NCBI GenBank assembly: GCA_009773005.1
Contig: WOUT01000024.1
Coordinates: 1-60,856, forward strand
Origin: Chloroflexota bacterium
GTDB lineage: Bacteria; Chloroflexota; Anaerolineae; Anaerolineales; Anaerolineaceae
Direction of reading: 5' to 3'
Length of the DNA: 60,856 nucleotides
Both the position numbers and the translations under genes were made by a program. Below are positions 36,212 to 44,741 of the stretch, in pieces (the stretch's first letter is position 1; the number at the start of each line of letters is the position of its first letter). The notes under the pieces were generated by a model. It saw nothing but the letters and a program-made list of their open reading frames with translations. It had not been told where the DNA came from and did no database searches.

Positions 36212-36757
36212 CTATTGATCAAGCAAGTAAAGAATAAGACTCGTCAACCGCATCTGGTTGACCTGCTTGAATCCAACTTGTTTGGCAACCGATATAATTT
36301 TCTCAAATGACAACCTATGCTCACGCGGTGGACCAAAAGACTGTTCTTCGTCCGGCCATTCCAGAATCGCCAATCGTTTGAGAGCTACCCGGTGCGCTTC
36401 GCTTAAAGCCGCCAGGATATCATCAGTTTCATGCAGTAATAATCCCATGAAGACCAGGTCGAAGGAGCCATCCAGAAAAGGCAGCATTTCAGCAGCCCCT
36501 TCCCGAAATATCCCCGATGGTAGGTACTGTTGGGCAATCGCCAGCATTTCCGGATTAACATCCAGACCGGTGACCTGTAACCCTCTGGCCTCGAACTGCT
36601 CTGCAAATAAACCGGATCCGGTACCAATATCCAGCATAGTCCGCATAACTTTCATGTCTTCCAAAACTAAATTGGCAACTCGTTCTACCTCAAGGCGGGC
36701 AATCCTCTCCGGGTCGCGCAGTCTTTCAATTTCTCGATTAAACCGTCGTTCATGCAT
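36212..36757 (-). CDS. Class I SAM-dependent methyltransferase
   Basis: 181 residues with motif I MLDIGTGSGLFAEQF, motif II/acidic GLDVNPEMLAIAQ and the post-motif FDLVFMGLLLHET. The substrate is unknown; small members of this type methylate metalloids or small molecules. GAGGTGAA lies before the ATG. It is convergent to the OsmC gene. Confidence 0.85.
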   Translation of the reverse strand: MHERRFNREIERLRDPERIARLEVERVANLVLEDMKVMRTMLDIGTGSGLFAEQFEARGLQVTGLDVNPEMLAIAQQYLPSGIFREGAAEMLPFLDGSFDLVFMGLLLHETDDILAALSEAHRVALKRLAILEWPDEEQSFGPPREHRLSFEKIISVAKQVGFKQVNQMRLTSLILYLLDQ

Positions 36758-37090
36758 TTCACCTCGCTTAATAAAATCAGATCGTTTGATAAATTTTCAA
36801 ATAATCAGCTCACCTCAATCATAATCCTGGGTTGGTCGATTTCTTCTGCGTGTTTTTATTACCAGCCTTTCTATGGCAGCGAGCATTGAACTCAATAAAT
36901 ATTAGCCAATTTGATTTTCCAATAATTAGATGAAATACCAGGCGTTTGGTTACACAATTCCAGAAATGTCGCTCTTTATTCCGGTATTTTGGATGGGTCT
37001 TGAATAACGTGTAACTTTTTGAATTTCTTTGCATCAAAAGTTAGTGGAATCGAATTATTTAGAAACTAACCCTTTTTTTCAGGAGTGAAT
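36758..37090. other. Intergenic region, no recognisable gene
   Basis: About 330 bp between the divergent methyltransferase gene and the small ORF before trxA. It probably holds both promoters. A 72-codon minus-strand frame here has no features of a real gene. Confidence 0.4.
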
Positions 37091-37225
37091 TTGCAAACTA
37101 CCGATTCCATTGATGAGGATGTGCACATCAACGATGATGGGTATGCCGGCATCAGTGCAGTTGCCTGCTCTTACCGCACTGGTTTAAAGTCACTTGAAAA
37201 GCCAGCCAATCACAAACAAAAATAA
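37091..37225 (+). CDS. Possible small protein upstream of thioredoxin
   Basis: A 44-codon frame (TTG start, MQTTDSIDEDVHINDDGYAG onward, containing one Cys). AGGAG lies 5 nt before the TTG; a GTG two codons earlier is an alternative. It ends 28 nt before trxA. I do not recognise it. It could be a leader peptide or a remnant. Confidence 0.35.
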   Translation: MQTTDSIDEDVHINDDGYAGISAVACSYRTGLKSLEKPANHKQK

Positions 37226-37253
37226 TCTAATCATTTGAAATGGAGTAATGATC

Positions 37254-37598
37254 ATGAACGAACCAGTACACGTAACCGACGCCGCATTTGAGAAAGTTGT
37301 TTTGCAGTCAAAATTACCCGTGATAGTAGATTTCTGGGCGCCCTGGTGTGGGCCCTGTCGAATGGTTGCCCCAATTCTTGACAAGATTGCCAAAGAACAA
37401 GATGGGAAGATGGTTATTGCCAAAGTGAATACCAATGAGCATAATCAGTGGGCAATAAAATACGGCGTGCAGGGTATTCCGACCATGCTGTTCATCGCCA
37501 ATGGGAAAGTCATTCAAAAGCAGGTAGGAGCATTGCCTGAACATATGCTTCGCCAGGTTTTAGACAAGTTCCTAATAGACACCACTTCAGCAAATTAG
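37254..37598 (+). CDS. trxA: Thioredoxin
   Basis: 114 residues. A thioredoxin fold with the active site WAPWCGPCRMVAPIL near residue 30 and cis-Pro in GIPTMLF. It reduces protein disulfides and could support the OsmC peroxidase encoded nearby. The ATG at 37254 is preferred to 37248 because GGAG is 8 nt before it. Confidence 0.94.
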   Translation: MNEPVHVTDAAFEKVVLQSKLPVIVDFWAPWCGPCRMVAPILDKIAKEQDGKMVIAKVNTNEHNQWAIKYGVQGIPTMLFIANGKVIQKQVGALPEHMLRQVLDKFLIDTTSAN

Positions 37599-37794
37599 TA
37601 CATATTTTTCTCTCCCACTGGTCAGAAAAACCGGCGGGCGGAATACCTGATGTTTGCAGGAGCTTGCCGCAACAATTGACCTGGGCAGCCATGTTGGCCA
37701 TAATTACAAAAATGAAAATGAATGAGTCAAGTTTTGTCGAATGCTCCGGCTAGTCCCTGGAGTGGGATTACTTGATCTTTACTTTACTTAAGTT

Positions 37795-37920
37795 GTTCAT
37801 GGTTGGTCAGGAATTGTTCTTGGTATTCCGGGCGCAATTGCCATGATTACCGGAGTGATAGGTTTTTGCCCACTGGTAAATTTGCAAAAAATTCGCGCTA
37901 ACAAAAGCTGGATGTTTCGA
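37795..37920 (+). pseudogene. DUF2892 (YgaP-like membrane) remnant
   Basis: A short frame reads GIVLGIPGAIAMITGVIGFC followed by PLVNLQKIRAN, matching the CPLY-containing core of DUF2892, a two-helix membrane protein often fused or linked to rhodaneses and sulfur-transfer genes. A stop codon directly precedes it and there is no start codon. Its presence beside CstR-like, OsmC and thioredoxin genes supports a former sulfur/persulfide gene set. Confidence 0.6.
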
Positions 37921-38004
37921 AGGATAATAATTCTATTCGGGGATGCAATTCAGCGCCCCTGATTCGTAATGCGAAGGCAAAGTCAGCAACCCTGAACCTT
38001 CACC

Positions 38005-38240
38005 CTAATGGAAGTCTATAACCTCCAGAAAAGCCTTCACGACCGCCGGATCAAAGTGGGAGCCGGAACCTTCCTTGATATGCACCAGGGTTTTTCCTTC
38101 GACCAGGCTTTGCGGTATGGACGGTCGGAAGTGAGAGCATTGTAAACATCCACAATGGCGAAGACGCGCCCTGGCAGCAATCCATCTCTTTTTCCCGTAC
38201 ACCCCAGGAATTCTTCCGGCAGAATAAGGAGGGTGTGCAA
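38005..38240 (-). pseudogene. HD-GYP phosphodiesterase C-terminal fragment, frameshifted
   Basis: The minus strand encodes [20 protein letters not shown] followed by KAWSKEK in one frame, then [20 protein letters not shown] and FLEVI in another: the C-terminal part of an HD-GYP cyclic-di-GMP phosphodiesterase. A frameshift lies near 38080-38090, and the HD and GYP active-site part is missing upstream. It ends where the IstB remnant begins, so insertion and deletion probably destroyed it. Confidence 0.75.
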
Positions 38241-39029
38241 TGATCTCCACCCTTCCTTTGCATCCCAAACTCAAACAATTGAAACTTTCCGCTATGCTCA
38301 ATTCTCTGGAATTACGTGCTGAACGTTTATCACAAAAACAACTCTCACCACTGGAGTTTTTCTCTTTGATATTAGATGATGAGCTGTAATCACGAGAACA
38401 AAATCGTATAGCCTATAGCCTGGAGGCACAGGTTGCAATCCTTCTAAAACTCTCTCTCAATTTGATTTCTCTGCGGCTGTGGTGGTGAACCGATCTTTTA
38501 TCGCTGACCTTTCAGCTTGTAGTTTCGTCCAGCGCCATGAGAATGTATTGTTCCGCTGTCCTACCGGGGTGGGTAAAACTCATTTGTCTAATGCATTGGG
38601 AATAGAAGCCATGAAACATGACTTTCGTGTAATCTCTAAACCTACTCATCGATTGCTGGCTGATCTGAAAGCATCCAGAGCCAACGGTTCTTACAATTGC
38701 TACATCACATCCATTCCCCTCTGTGGTTTGTTGATCCTGGATGATTTTGGTCTTCAAACCTCAACTCCTGCCTCAATTCAATACCTCTACGAAATTATCT
38801 GCGAACGGTATGAGACTGGTTCGATTTTGGTTACATCCAACCGGGCTTTTGAGGAATGGGCAGAGATATTTAACGATGACTTACTTTCTTATCTGCCTTG
38901 GATCGCGTGACTCATCATGCTCATTCTCTGATCATCCAAGGAGAAAGTTACCGCCAACTCTCCCGAAGGGCGGCCTCTTTATTGTTTCGCTCGCTTCTCT
39001 CGCTCAACAGGCAAAAGCCCATTAAATAA
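38240..39029 (+). pseudogene. IstB-like transposition ATPase (IS21 family), degraded
   Basis: Starts at ATG 38240 with a good AAGGAGG. The N-terminal part (LKLSAMLNSLELRAERLSQK) is cut by TAA at 38387. The frame then shifts and continues with the ATPase core RCPTGVGKTHLSNALGIEAM (Walker A), LLILDDFGL (Walker B) and ILVTSNRAFEEW. A second shift near 38900 gives THHAHSLIIQGESYRQLSRR in a frame that ends at 39027-39029. At least three lesions make it inactive. No IstA gene is adjacent. It marks past IS21 activity. Confidence 0.85.
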
Positions 39030-39060
39030 AGCCCTGACATCCAAACCTGTCAGGGCTTTT
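39027..39060. terminator. Bidirectional terminator hairpin
   Basis: AAAGCCCTGACA and TGTCAGGGCTTTT form a 12-bp stem around a 9-nt loop, with A- and T-runs at the two sides. It lies between the IstB remnant and the convergent SWIM protein gene and can serve both. Confidence 0.88.
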
Positions 39061-39076
39061 CGTTCAACAACATAAT

Positions 39077-39328
39077 TTATGAGGCTACCTGCACTTCAGT
39101 TGGTTTCGCCATTCCTTCAAGGATGGTTTCAAGCGCCATGGTATGCACACAGCGTCCACGGGTCATAAAAAACTCGCAATCACATTCCCATTTCCCCTCT
39201 TCATACTTCACTTGATGTGAATTATTGTCACCCTTGATGGTTACTGAAAAGGAATGAAACTCGAACCGGTTTCGCTCTTGAGAATAGCGTTTCGCTTTTT
39301 CAATCTTGCCGATCATGCTGTAATCCAT
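39077..39328 (-). CDS. Small SWIM zinc-finger protein
   Basis: 83 residues. The C-terminal half holds CDCEFFMTRGRCVHTMA, a SWIM motif (CxCxnCxH) that binds zinc and nucleic acid or protein partners. The N-terminal part is RFEFHSFSVTIKGDNNSHQV. AAGGAG precedes the chosen ATG at 39328. Function unknown; such short SWIM proteins are common in Chloroflexota. Confidence 0.75.
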   Translation of the reverse strand: MDYSMIGKIEKAKRYSQERNRFEFHSFSVTIKGDNNSHQVKYEEGKWECDCEFFMTRGRCVHTMALETILEGMAKPTEVQVAS

Positions 39329-39504
39329 GAGCTGTTGTTCTCCTTTGTAAGGAATATGGGTAACAAAAGGCACGCAGAAATATTGCGTGCCTCTAAAGAC
39401 TAACCTCAATTATTTTTACAGCAAATACTCGCATAATGATCACAACTCCTGTGTGTTATTATATTATTACTTCTTCCAGTGTTTGTCAACAACGATCACC
39501 CTAT

Positions 39505-39948
39505 TGTTATTTGAAATTGAAAAGTGAACTGTTTTAAGTTGAAAAGTGAACTCAAAAAAACTTCAAAAGTGAACTCTTGTCGTGGTACATGATGAACCAG
39601 AATGGAAGTCATTATGATGCAAGTTCACAGTTGAGCAAATCACGATGCTATTTACCGCATCCGAACCTGGCTATATCAGCCGAGCCGAAATAGAAAACAC
39701 GCTGGTGATCGGAAAATCACAAATGCCAGGCTGGCGTTTCAGATTCCAGTGATTCACCCAAGAGAGGATCTTGATTTATATTTCATGCCAGACGAGAGAA
39801 AGGCCTCGTTGAAATTCGTTTTTGGGCTTCTGGTATAGTCGTCCATGCCGCTAGTCTTTCACTGGATTCTCCGAAAAGGTTAATTCAATTTTAAAGTCTT
39901 GTTCATAGTTAAGAAATTTTCGAGTTCACTTTTCAACTTTTCCTAACA
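39505..39948. mobile_element. 444-bp insertion-sequence relic with terminal inverted repeats and CTAT target duplication
   Basis: The left end (39505-39530) and right end (39923-39948) are 26-bp inverted repeats starting TGTTA and ending TTGAAAAGTGAACT, with about 21 of 26 positions identical. CTAT flanks both sides (39501-39504 and 39949-39952), a 4-bp target duplication. The left end has two extra copies of the AAAAGTGAACT core (about 39539-39552 and 39562-39575) at 22-23 bp spacing, as in IS21-like multi-repeat ends. The interior has only a broken transposase-like fragment (frame reading GLVEIRFW near 39805-39830). Confidence 0.8.
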
Positions 39949-39952
39949 CTAT

Positions 39953-40129
39953 TGTCAGCCAATTAATCACTTCATTAGCAGTTGGATGTGATAAAAAAGA
40001 CCCGCCTCGGTGCATATGCTCAGCAGTGACGCTCTGCCGCATGACGCGGGTATAATGAATAAATTGAACTAGGATTTGATTTATACCACTTTTGAACATC
40101 TATCGTTTAGAGGTAGAGTAACGAGAAAA
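39953..40129. other. Upstream region of the YbaN-like gene
   Basis: Non-coding. It contains GGTATAAT near 40047-40054, a possible -10 box. Nothing else is recognisable. Confidence 0.4.
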
Positions 40130-40507
40130 ATGAAAAGTCTGACGAAAACCCTGCTGATTATCTGCGGTTCGCTTTGTGTGTCGCTAGGCATTCTTGGTAT
40201 ATTCTTGCCGGTGTTACCAACCACTCCTTTTCTGCTCTTGGCCGCCGTTTGTTATGGTCGCAGTTCGAAACGGTTCTACAACTGGTTAATCACCAATCGC
40301 TGGAGTGGCGCATACATCAGGAACTATCGGGAAAACAGAGGCATGACTCTCAAGCATAAAATACTTGAGATTTCACTATTGTGGCTTGCAATCGGTTACA
40401 CCGCCTGGTTTATTGTGCCGCTCTGGTGGGTGAAAATCATTATGTTAGGTGTTGCTGTCAGCGTTACTCTTCATCTGGTAAAGATAAAGACATGTAAACC
40501 TGAATGA
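40130..40507 (+). CDS. DUF454 (YbaN-like) inner membrane protein
   Basis: 125 residues. LLIICGSLCVSLGILGIFLP followed by VLPTTPFLLLAAVCYGRSS is the DUF454 signature. Two to four membrane helices are present (also WLAIGYTAWFIVPLWWVKII). Function unknown; some YbaN genes neighbour haem genes elsewhere. The ATG at 40130 begins the conserved region, so the longer frame is not used. Confidence 0.88.
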   Translation: MKSLTKTLLIICGSLCVSLGILGIFLPVLPTTPFLLLAAVCYGRSSKRFYNWLITNRWSGAYIRNYRENRGMTLKHKILEISLLWLAIGYTAWFIVPLWWVKIIMLGVAVSVTLHLVKIKTCKPE

Positions 40508-40636
40508 TGAACACCATATCAGGGATAATTCCAGGTTAAGGGAATATCCTGAATAGCAATCTTCACTTGGAGATAAGAGAATTTAATTAACATCATCCAT
40601 GCAATAAGGAGGGTGTTACCCTACATTGACCACCGC

Positions 40637-41089
40637 TCACAATTTCTTTTGTAATACCAGTCCGTCTTCTCCCCCGTCATAATATTCTTTCCATATCTCG
40701 ATTTGCTGATACCCTCTCTCAAAGTATAAGTTCTGGGCGCTTGCATTCGACCGTCTGACTGTTAGTTTAACGACCGGCATACCCATTTCCCGCTCGCACC
40801 GATCGAGTAAGGCAGATGCAATCCCGAAGCGCCGGCACTGCGGCAAAACACCCAAAGTAGTGATCCAGCCAACACCATCAGAGCGGTGAGCATCGCCGCC
40901 TACAAACCCGACCATTCGATGATCAACTTCCGCTTTTACTTTGACCAAACCAGGCAGCATTAATACGGCGATCAATTCAATCAAAGGCCAGGCATCCAAC
41001 GGAAAACACACTTTCTCGATAACTCTTAATTGAGAAAGGTCGCCTAACCCTGCCGGAAGCAATTCAAAATGTGGGTGTATTTCACTCAT
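40637..41089 (-). CDS. GNAT-family N-acetyltransferase
   Basis: 150 residues. The acetyl-CoA site is seen in GWITTLGVLPQCRRFGIASA (motif A, Q/RxxGxA) and VRRSNASAQNLYFERGYQQI (motif B). It resembles RimI-type enzymes (KLTVRRSNASAQNLYFERGY), but a ribosomal S18 substrate is not established. No linked genes suggest a substrate. Confidence 0.88.
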   Translation of the reverse strand: MSEIHPHFELLPAGLGDLSQLRVIEKVCFPLDAWPLIELIAVLMLPGLVKVKAEVDHRMVGFVGGDAHRSDGVGWITTLGVLPQCRRFGIASALLDRCEREMGMPVVKLTVRRSNASAQNLYFERGYQQIEIWKEYYDGGEDGLVLQKKL

Positions 41090-41161
41090 CTGAAGGCAAG
41101 ACTGTGGGTTGGATGCGCTTTACACCCAACCCACAGAATTTATGGTTTCATAAACCGTAGT

Positions 41162-42070
41162 TTATTTATCTTTTGAGCCCTTCTTGACGAAATCACTGAT
41201 GAGACTGGTAAATTCCATCGGGAAGATGTATTTGGTAGACGGGCTGGCAGCCATACTCTTCAAGGTTTCAAAGTATTGCAGGGTCATGGTCTGCTGGTCA
41301 ATTTGCTTGGCAGCAACATAGATCGCTTCCAAAGCCTTTTGGTAACCTTCAGCGCGCAGCAATTGAGCCTGTTTCTCACCTTCAGCACGAAGGATCGCGG
41401 CTTGCTTTTCGCCTTCCGCCTTAAGGATATTGGACTGCTTGTCACCTTGGGCAACATTGATCGCGGCTTCGCGGGTACCCGTGGATTCAGTAACTACGGC
41501 ACGGCGGGTTCGTTCAGCAGTCAACTGGCGGTTCATGGAATCCTGAACATCGCGTGGAGGCACGATTTCGCGGATCTCAACATTGGTAACTTTCACACCC
41601 CAACGTTCGGTGACTTCATCCAGACGGGCCCGCAAGGAAGTATTGATTTTCTCGCGTTCAGAAAGAACACCGTCAAGCAGAATACCGCCAATGACTGAAC
41701 GGAGTGTGGTTGTAGCAATACCTTGCGCGGCGAGCTCAAAATTCTGCACCTGCAAGACTGATTGCACGGGATCAAATACTTTGTAATACCACAAGAAATC
41801 GATCGAGAGGGGAGCGTTATCCTGGGTAATGGATTGTTGTGCCGGGATCTCACGGACTTGCTCTCGCAGATCCACCATAACGGGCCGGTCAACGAACGGG
41901 ATCAAAATTACCAGACCCGGACCCTTCGGTCCGATACAACGGCCGAGACGGAAAACAACCACCCGGCGGTATTCGGGGACGATTTTAATGGCTGAAGCCA
42001 GAAAAATGATCAGCAGGAATAAAACCACCCCGATCAAACAAATCAACGACAGTTGCGCGCTTTCAAACAT
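41162..42070 (-). CDS. Slipin / stomatin-like SPFH (Band 7) protein
   Basis: 302 residues. One N-terminal membrane hairpin/helix (LICLIGVVLFLLIIFLASAI) is followed by an SPFH domain (VPEYRRVVVFRLGRCIGPKG, PGLVILIPFVD, then ALSEREKIN-like GVLSEREKIN). A long coiled coil has repeats of AEGEKQAAILRAEGEKQAQL. Slipins form membrane-associated oligomers with NfeD partners, and the NfeD gene is directly upstream. AGGAGG precedes the ATG at 42070. Confidence 0.94.
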   Translation of the reverse strand: MFESAQLSLICLIGVVLFLLIIFLASAIKIVPEYRRVVVFRLGRCIGPKGPGLVILIPFVDRPVMVDLREQVREIPAQQSITQDNAPLSIDFLWYYKVFDPVQSVLQVQNFELAAQGIATTTLRSVIGGILLDGVLSEREKINTSLRARLDEVTERWGVKVTNVEIREIVPPRDVQDSMNRQLTAERTRRAVVTESTGTREAAINVAQGDKQSNILKAEGEKQAAILRAEGEKQAQLLRAEGYQKALEAIYVAAKQIDQQTMTLQYFETLKSMAASPSTKYIFPMEFTSLISDFVKKGSKDK

Positions 42071-42118
42071 CCTTCTCCTCCTTCTGAATAAACTGGGCAA
42101 ACCCCTGATTAATTTCTG

Positions 42119-42709
42119 TTACACCGGTTCCACTAATAATACCAATCCTTCTCGTCCAACAACTTTTACTAGAGCGCCGCCGTGGATTTTCTTTTCACTT
42201 CTCGCAGACCAGTCTTCCCCACCCACATAAACGGTTCCCTCCAGATATACATCTGTCCGCGCTTCGCCAATTGTCCCGATCAGTTTTGACAGATCTTGAG
42301 ATGGAAGCGTGCTCATCGCGTCGATGGTTTTTCGGCCAATGAACCAGAGAAATACGGTAGCGATTATGCTCACCAGAATAGCCAGGATCGGATTGATGGC
42401 GGGCGCGCCGGAATCAGTACGAAAAAGAAAAACAGACCCCACAATGATCGAAACGTTCGCTGGGATCAGCCAATACCATTGTTTATATTTTCTCAGAGCG
42501 ATGATGAATGGCACAACTCCCACCACCAACAAGATCAACGCCCACACATTGACAGGCAGGGTATAAACCGCATAACCAGCCAGGAACATCGCAAACAACG
42601 CCCCGATTTCCAGGATTCCTGTGCCAGGCGTGAAGAGGGCTAATACACCTAAAATAAAACCCAAAACGAGCATAAGGTAGGCAACATTGGGGTCAAGCAG
42701 TAAATTCAT
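42119..42709 (-). CDS. NfeD-family membrane protein
   Basis: 196 residues. About four membrane helices (VAYLMLVLGFILGVLALFTP, LILLVVGVVPFIIAL, NVSIIVGSVFLF, LAILVSIIATVFLWFIG) are followed by an OB-fold C-terminus (GTIGEARTDVYLEGTVYVGG, ALVKVVGREGLVLLVEP). It is the standard partner of the slipin encoded 48 nt downstream and probably forms a membrane microdomain complex with it. Confidence 0.92.
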   Translation of the reverse strand: MNLLLDPNVAYLMLVLGFILGVLALFTPGTGILEIGALFAMFLAGYAVYTLPVNVWALILLVVGVVPFIIALRKYKQWYWLIPANVSIIVGSVFLFRTDSGAPAINPILAILVSIIATVFLWFIGRKTIDAMSTLPSQDLSKLIGTIGEARTDVYLEGTVYVGGEDWSARSEKKIHGGALVKVVGREGLVLLVEPV

Positions 42710-43344
42710 TTTTTTCTCCCAAAGTCAATGTTATCAAGCGGCTAAATTGATTATACACTATTGAAAATATGATTTGTACCCGCATTCCACGTCAATTAAT
42801 CAAAAAACAGACAAAACACACTAGGTTCACGTTTTATGCGACCCTCAACGATGTTATCAATATAACCATGGGTAGGATGCAAAACAGGCTTCAAAAAAGA
42901 CTTTTTTAAACCCCCATGAAAACCTTTGACAAATCTTATAAATTTTATTCGTGGATATAGAACCCCTTTTACGAATAAAATATAATTTCGTATTATCTCT
43001 TGCAGGTTTGCAGCTTAATATGGTCTCCTTAACTTGCAGTCCATTTTTTCTGGGGAAGTTCAGGTGGATAGTATGGAATATCATCCTGGAACATGAAGGT
43101 ATCGAACTTAGTGTTGATCTTTGGTAGTTCGTTTCCGAGTAATTTGAATTCACATCAAGTTTTAATATCTAACCTTTTTTTGTAAGCCTTAATAACGGGG
43201 AATCATTTTACTTTTGAAAATTGTTCGCTATAATTTAATTAAAGCGACGCTTATTTCAACGATAAATTTATTCGCAACTAATATAAATGAAACAGTCTGA
43301 TGTGTTAGTTAAGAATTATTTGCTCGATTAATAAGGAATAAACC
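42710..43344. other. 635-bp intergenic region without recognisable gene
   Basis: AT-rich DNA between the divergent NfeD and wHTH genes, likely holding both promoters. A 98-codon minus-strand frame at 42857-43153 has no start signal, domain or composition expected of a gene. I see no RNA gene. Confidence 0.45.
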
Positions 43345-44253
43345 ATGGATATTAGAGAGCTATACCCAGCTTTGGAGTCTGCTCATTATGCTCTCGACGC
43401 GTTATCACATCAAGCGATTTTCACAGACGCCTCCCTTGCGGGCATAAATAAATCAGAGATCGGTCTGCTGGTTTTCTTGCCGAACTTAGAGCCAAACCCC
43501 ATTACCCCCACCCTTTTACATACTCGTTATCCAAATATTTCATCGGACTTGTTCCTTTCATCCTTAATTTCGTTATACAAATCTGGATTACTTGTGCAAT
43601 TGCCAGCAAATGAATTCCATATAAGCAACATTGGATCACAAACAATTCATCGTCTTGAGAAAAGGACCTCTGACATCCTGGCTGGTATTTCGCCACTACC
43701 GGTAAATGATTTAATGGATCTTGCCAGCCGACTTAAGGAAATTGCTGATGCCTGCTTTAACGCGGGGACGCCGCCAGGAAATTGGTGCATTCAGTTCGCA
43801 AGAAAACACTCTGCGGGATCAGGTTCACCGGTCATGTGCCGTATCGAACAGTTTCTAAAAGAATTGATGGCGTTCCGGGATGACGCCAAACTATGTGTCT
43901 GGAAAGCGTACAGCGTCAGCGGTCACGCTTGGGATATTCTAACCGTCCTTTGGCTTGAACAAAAATTGCAAACTCAGCAGTTGATTACTAAAATAGAAAG
44001 TCGTGGATTTTCAACCGAACAAACATTTCAAGCGTTAGATCAAATGTCTAAAAAGGGGTTAGTTTTGACAGGAAATGAGGAAATCCGCATTGCGCCATTT
44101 GGAGCCGAAGTTCGAAAAATTGCTGAAGATACAATTGACCGTTATTATTACGCCACTTGGAAAAGTTTTCCGGAAAAGGAGTTGGAACAGTTGTTGCATT
44201 TATTGAATTTGTTTCATAAAAATATTCCTGTCTTGAGTGAAATTTCTTATTAA
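43345..44253 (+). CDS. Winged-helix domain protein linked to DinB
   Basis: 302 residues, no membrane segment. It looks like two winged-helix-type halves. The first (about 30-110) has GLLVFLPNLEP and DLFLSSLISLYKSGLLVQLP; the second (about 195-280) has AWDILTVLWLEQKLQTQQLI and QALDQMSKKGLVLTGNEEIR. It resembles SCO6745-like helix-turn-helix proteins. It may regulate or act with the DinB gene 25 nt downstream. The assignment is from pattern only. Confidence 0.6.
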   Translation: MDIRELYPALESAHYALDALSHQAIFTDASLAGINKSEIGLLVFLPNLEPNPITPTLLHTRYPNISSDLFLSSLISLYKSGLLVQLPANEFHISNIGSQTIHRLEKRTSDILAGISPLPVNDLMDLASRLKEIADACFNAGTPPGNWCIQFARKHSAGSGSPVMCRIEQFLKELMAFRDDAKLCVWKAYSVSGHAWDILTVLWLEQKLQTQQLITKIESRGFSTEQTFQALDQMSKKGLVLTGNEEIRIAPFGAEVRKIAEDTIDRYYYATWKSFPEKELEQLLHLLNLFHKNIPVLSEISY

Positions 44254-44278
44254 ATCAATTTCATACTAAGGATAATCA

Positions 44279-44728
44279 ATGAAACCATCAATGATCTTTT
44301 ATCCATGGAAAAAGATCCGCAAACAATTAATTGAAATGCTGGATCAATTCGGTGAATCAAACCTGGATTACCAACCTTTTCCTTCCTCGTGGTCGATCGG
44401 CAAGATATTTCTGCATATCGCGGAGTGTGAAGATTACTGGATCCACTATGTGGTTCGTAAAGAGCTCCCGCCGAAGATCCGGTATGAATTAAAGGATTAT
44501 CCAAGTTTGAACGCGATAAAAATGAAATTAAAAATATCGCAGGAGCGGACGGAATCATTCCTGGAAACTTTAAAAGAACAAGATCTCGACTGGCGATTTA
44601 AAACTCCCGCAGGAGAATCTCTGACGTTATACGAAATCTTCTGGCACGTGCTCGAACATGAAATACATCATCGCGGCGAACTTTCGATGATCTTGGGGAC
44701 GTTGGGGCAAAAAGGTCTGGACGTTTAA
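44279..44728 (+). CDS. DinB-family protein
   Basis: 149 residues. A four-helix bundle with the metal-binding His triad positions in FLHIAECEDYWIHY and HVLEHEIHHRGELSMILGTL. DinB/YfiT-like enzymes are often thiol-dependent transferases (bacillithiol or similar); the local partner thiol is unknown. It starts 25 nt after the wHTH gene and ends 13 nt before the UPF0173 gene. Confidence 0.88.
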   Translation: MKPSMIFYPWKKIRKQLIEMLDQFGESNLDYQPFPSSWSIGKIFLHIAECEDYWIHYVVRKELPPKIRYELKDYPSLNAIKMKLKISQERTESFLETLKEQDLDWRFKTPAGESLTLYEIFWHVLEHEIHHRGELSMILGTLGQKGLDV

Positions 44729-44741
44729 TGGAAGGGTTGAA

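Noticed and set aside
38387-38389. TAA inside istB as a programmed stop or recoding site
   Set aside because: Two additional frameshifts in the same gene and loss of istA show simple decay.
39517-39575. Three regularly spaced AAAAGTGAACT copies as a mini CRISPR array
   Set aside because: Repeats are too short, the spacers are 8-10 nt, and an inverted copy plus CTAT duplication shows they are the end of an insertion sequence.
42857-43153. 98-codon minus-strand frame as a gene
   Set aside because: No ribosome site, recognisable motif or gene-like composition in an AT-rich region.
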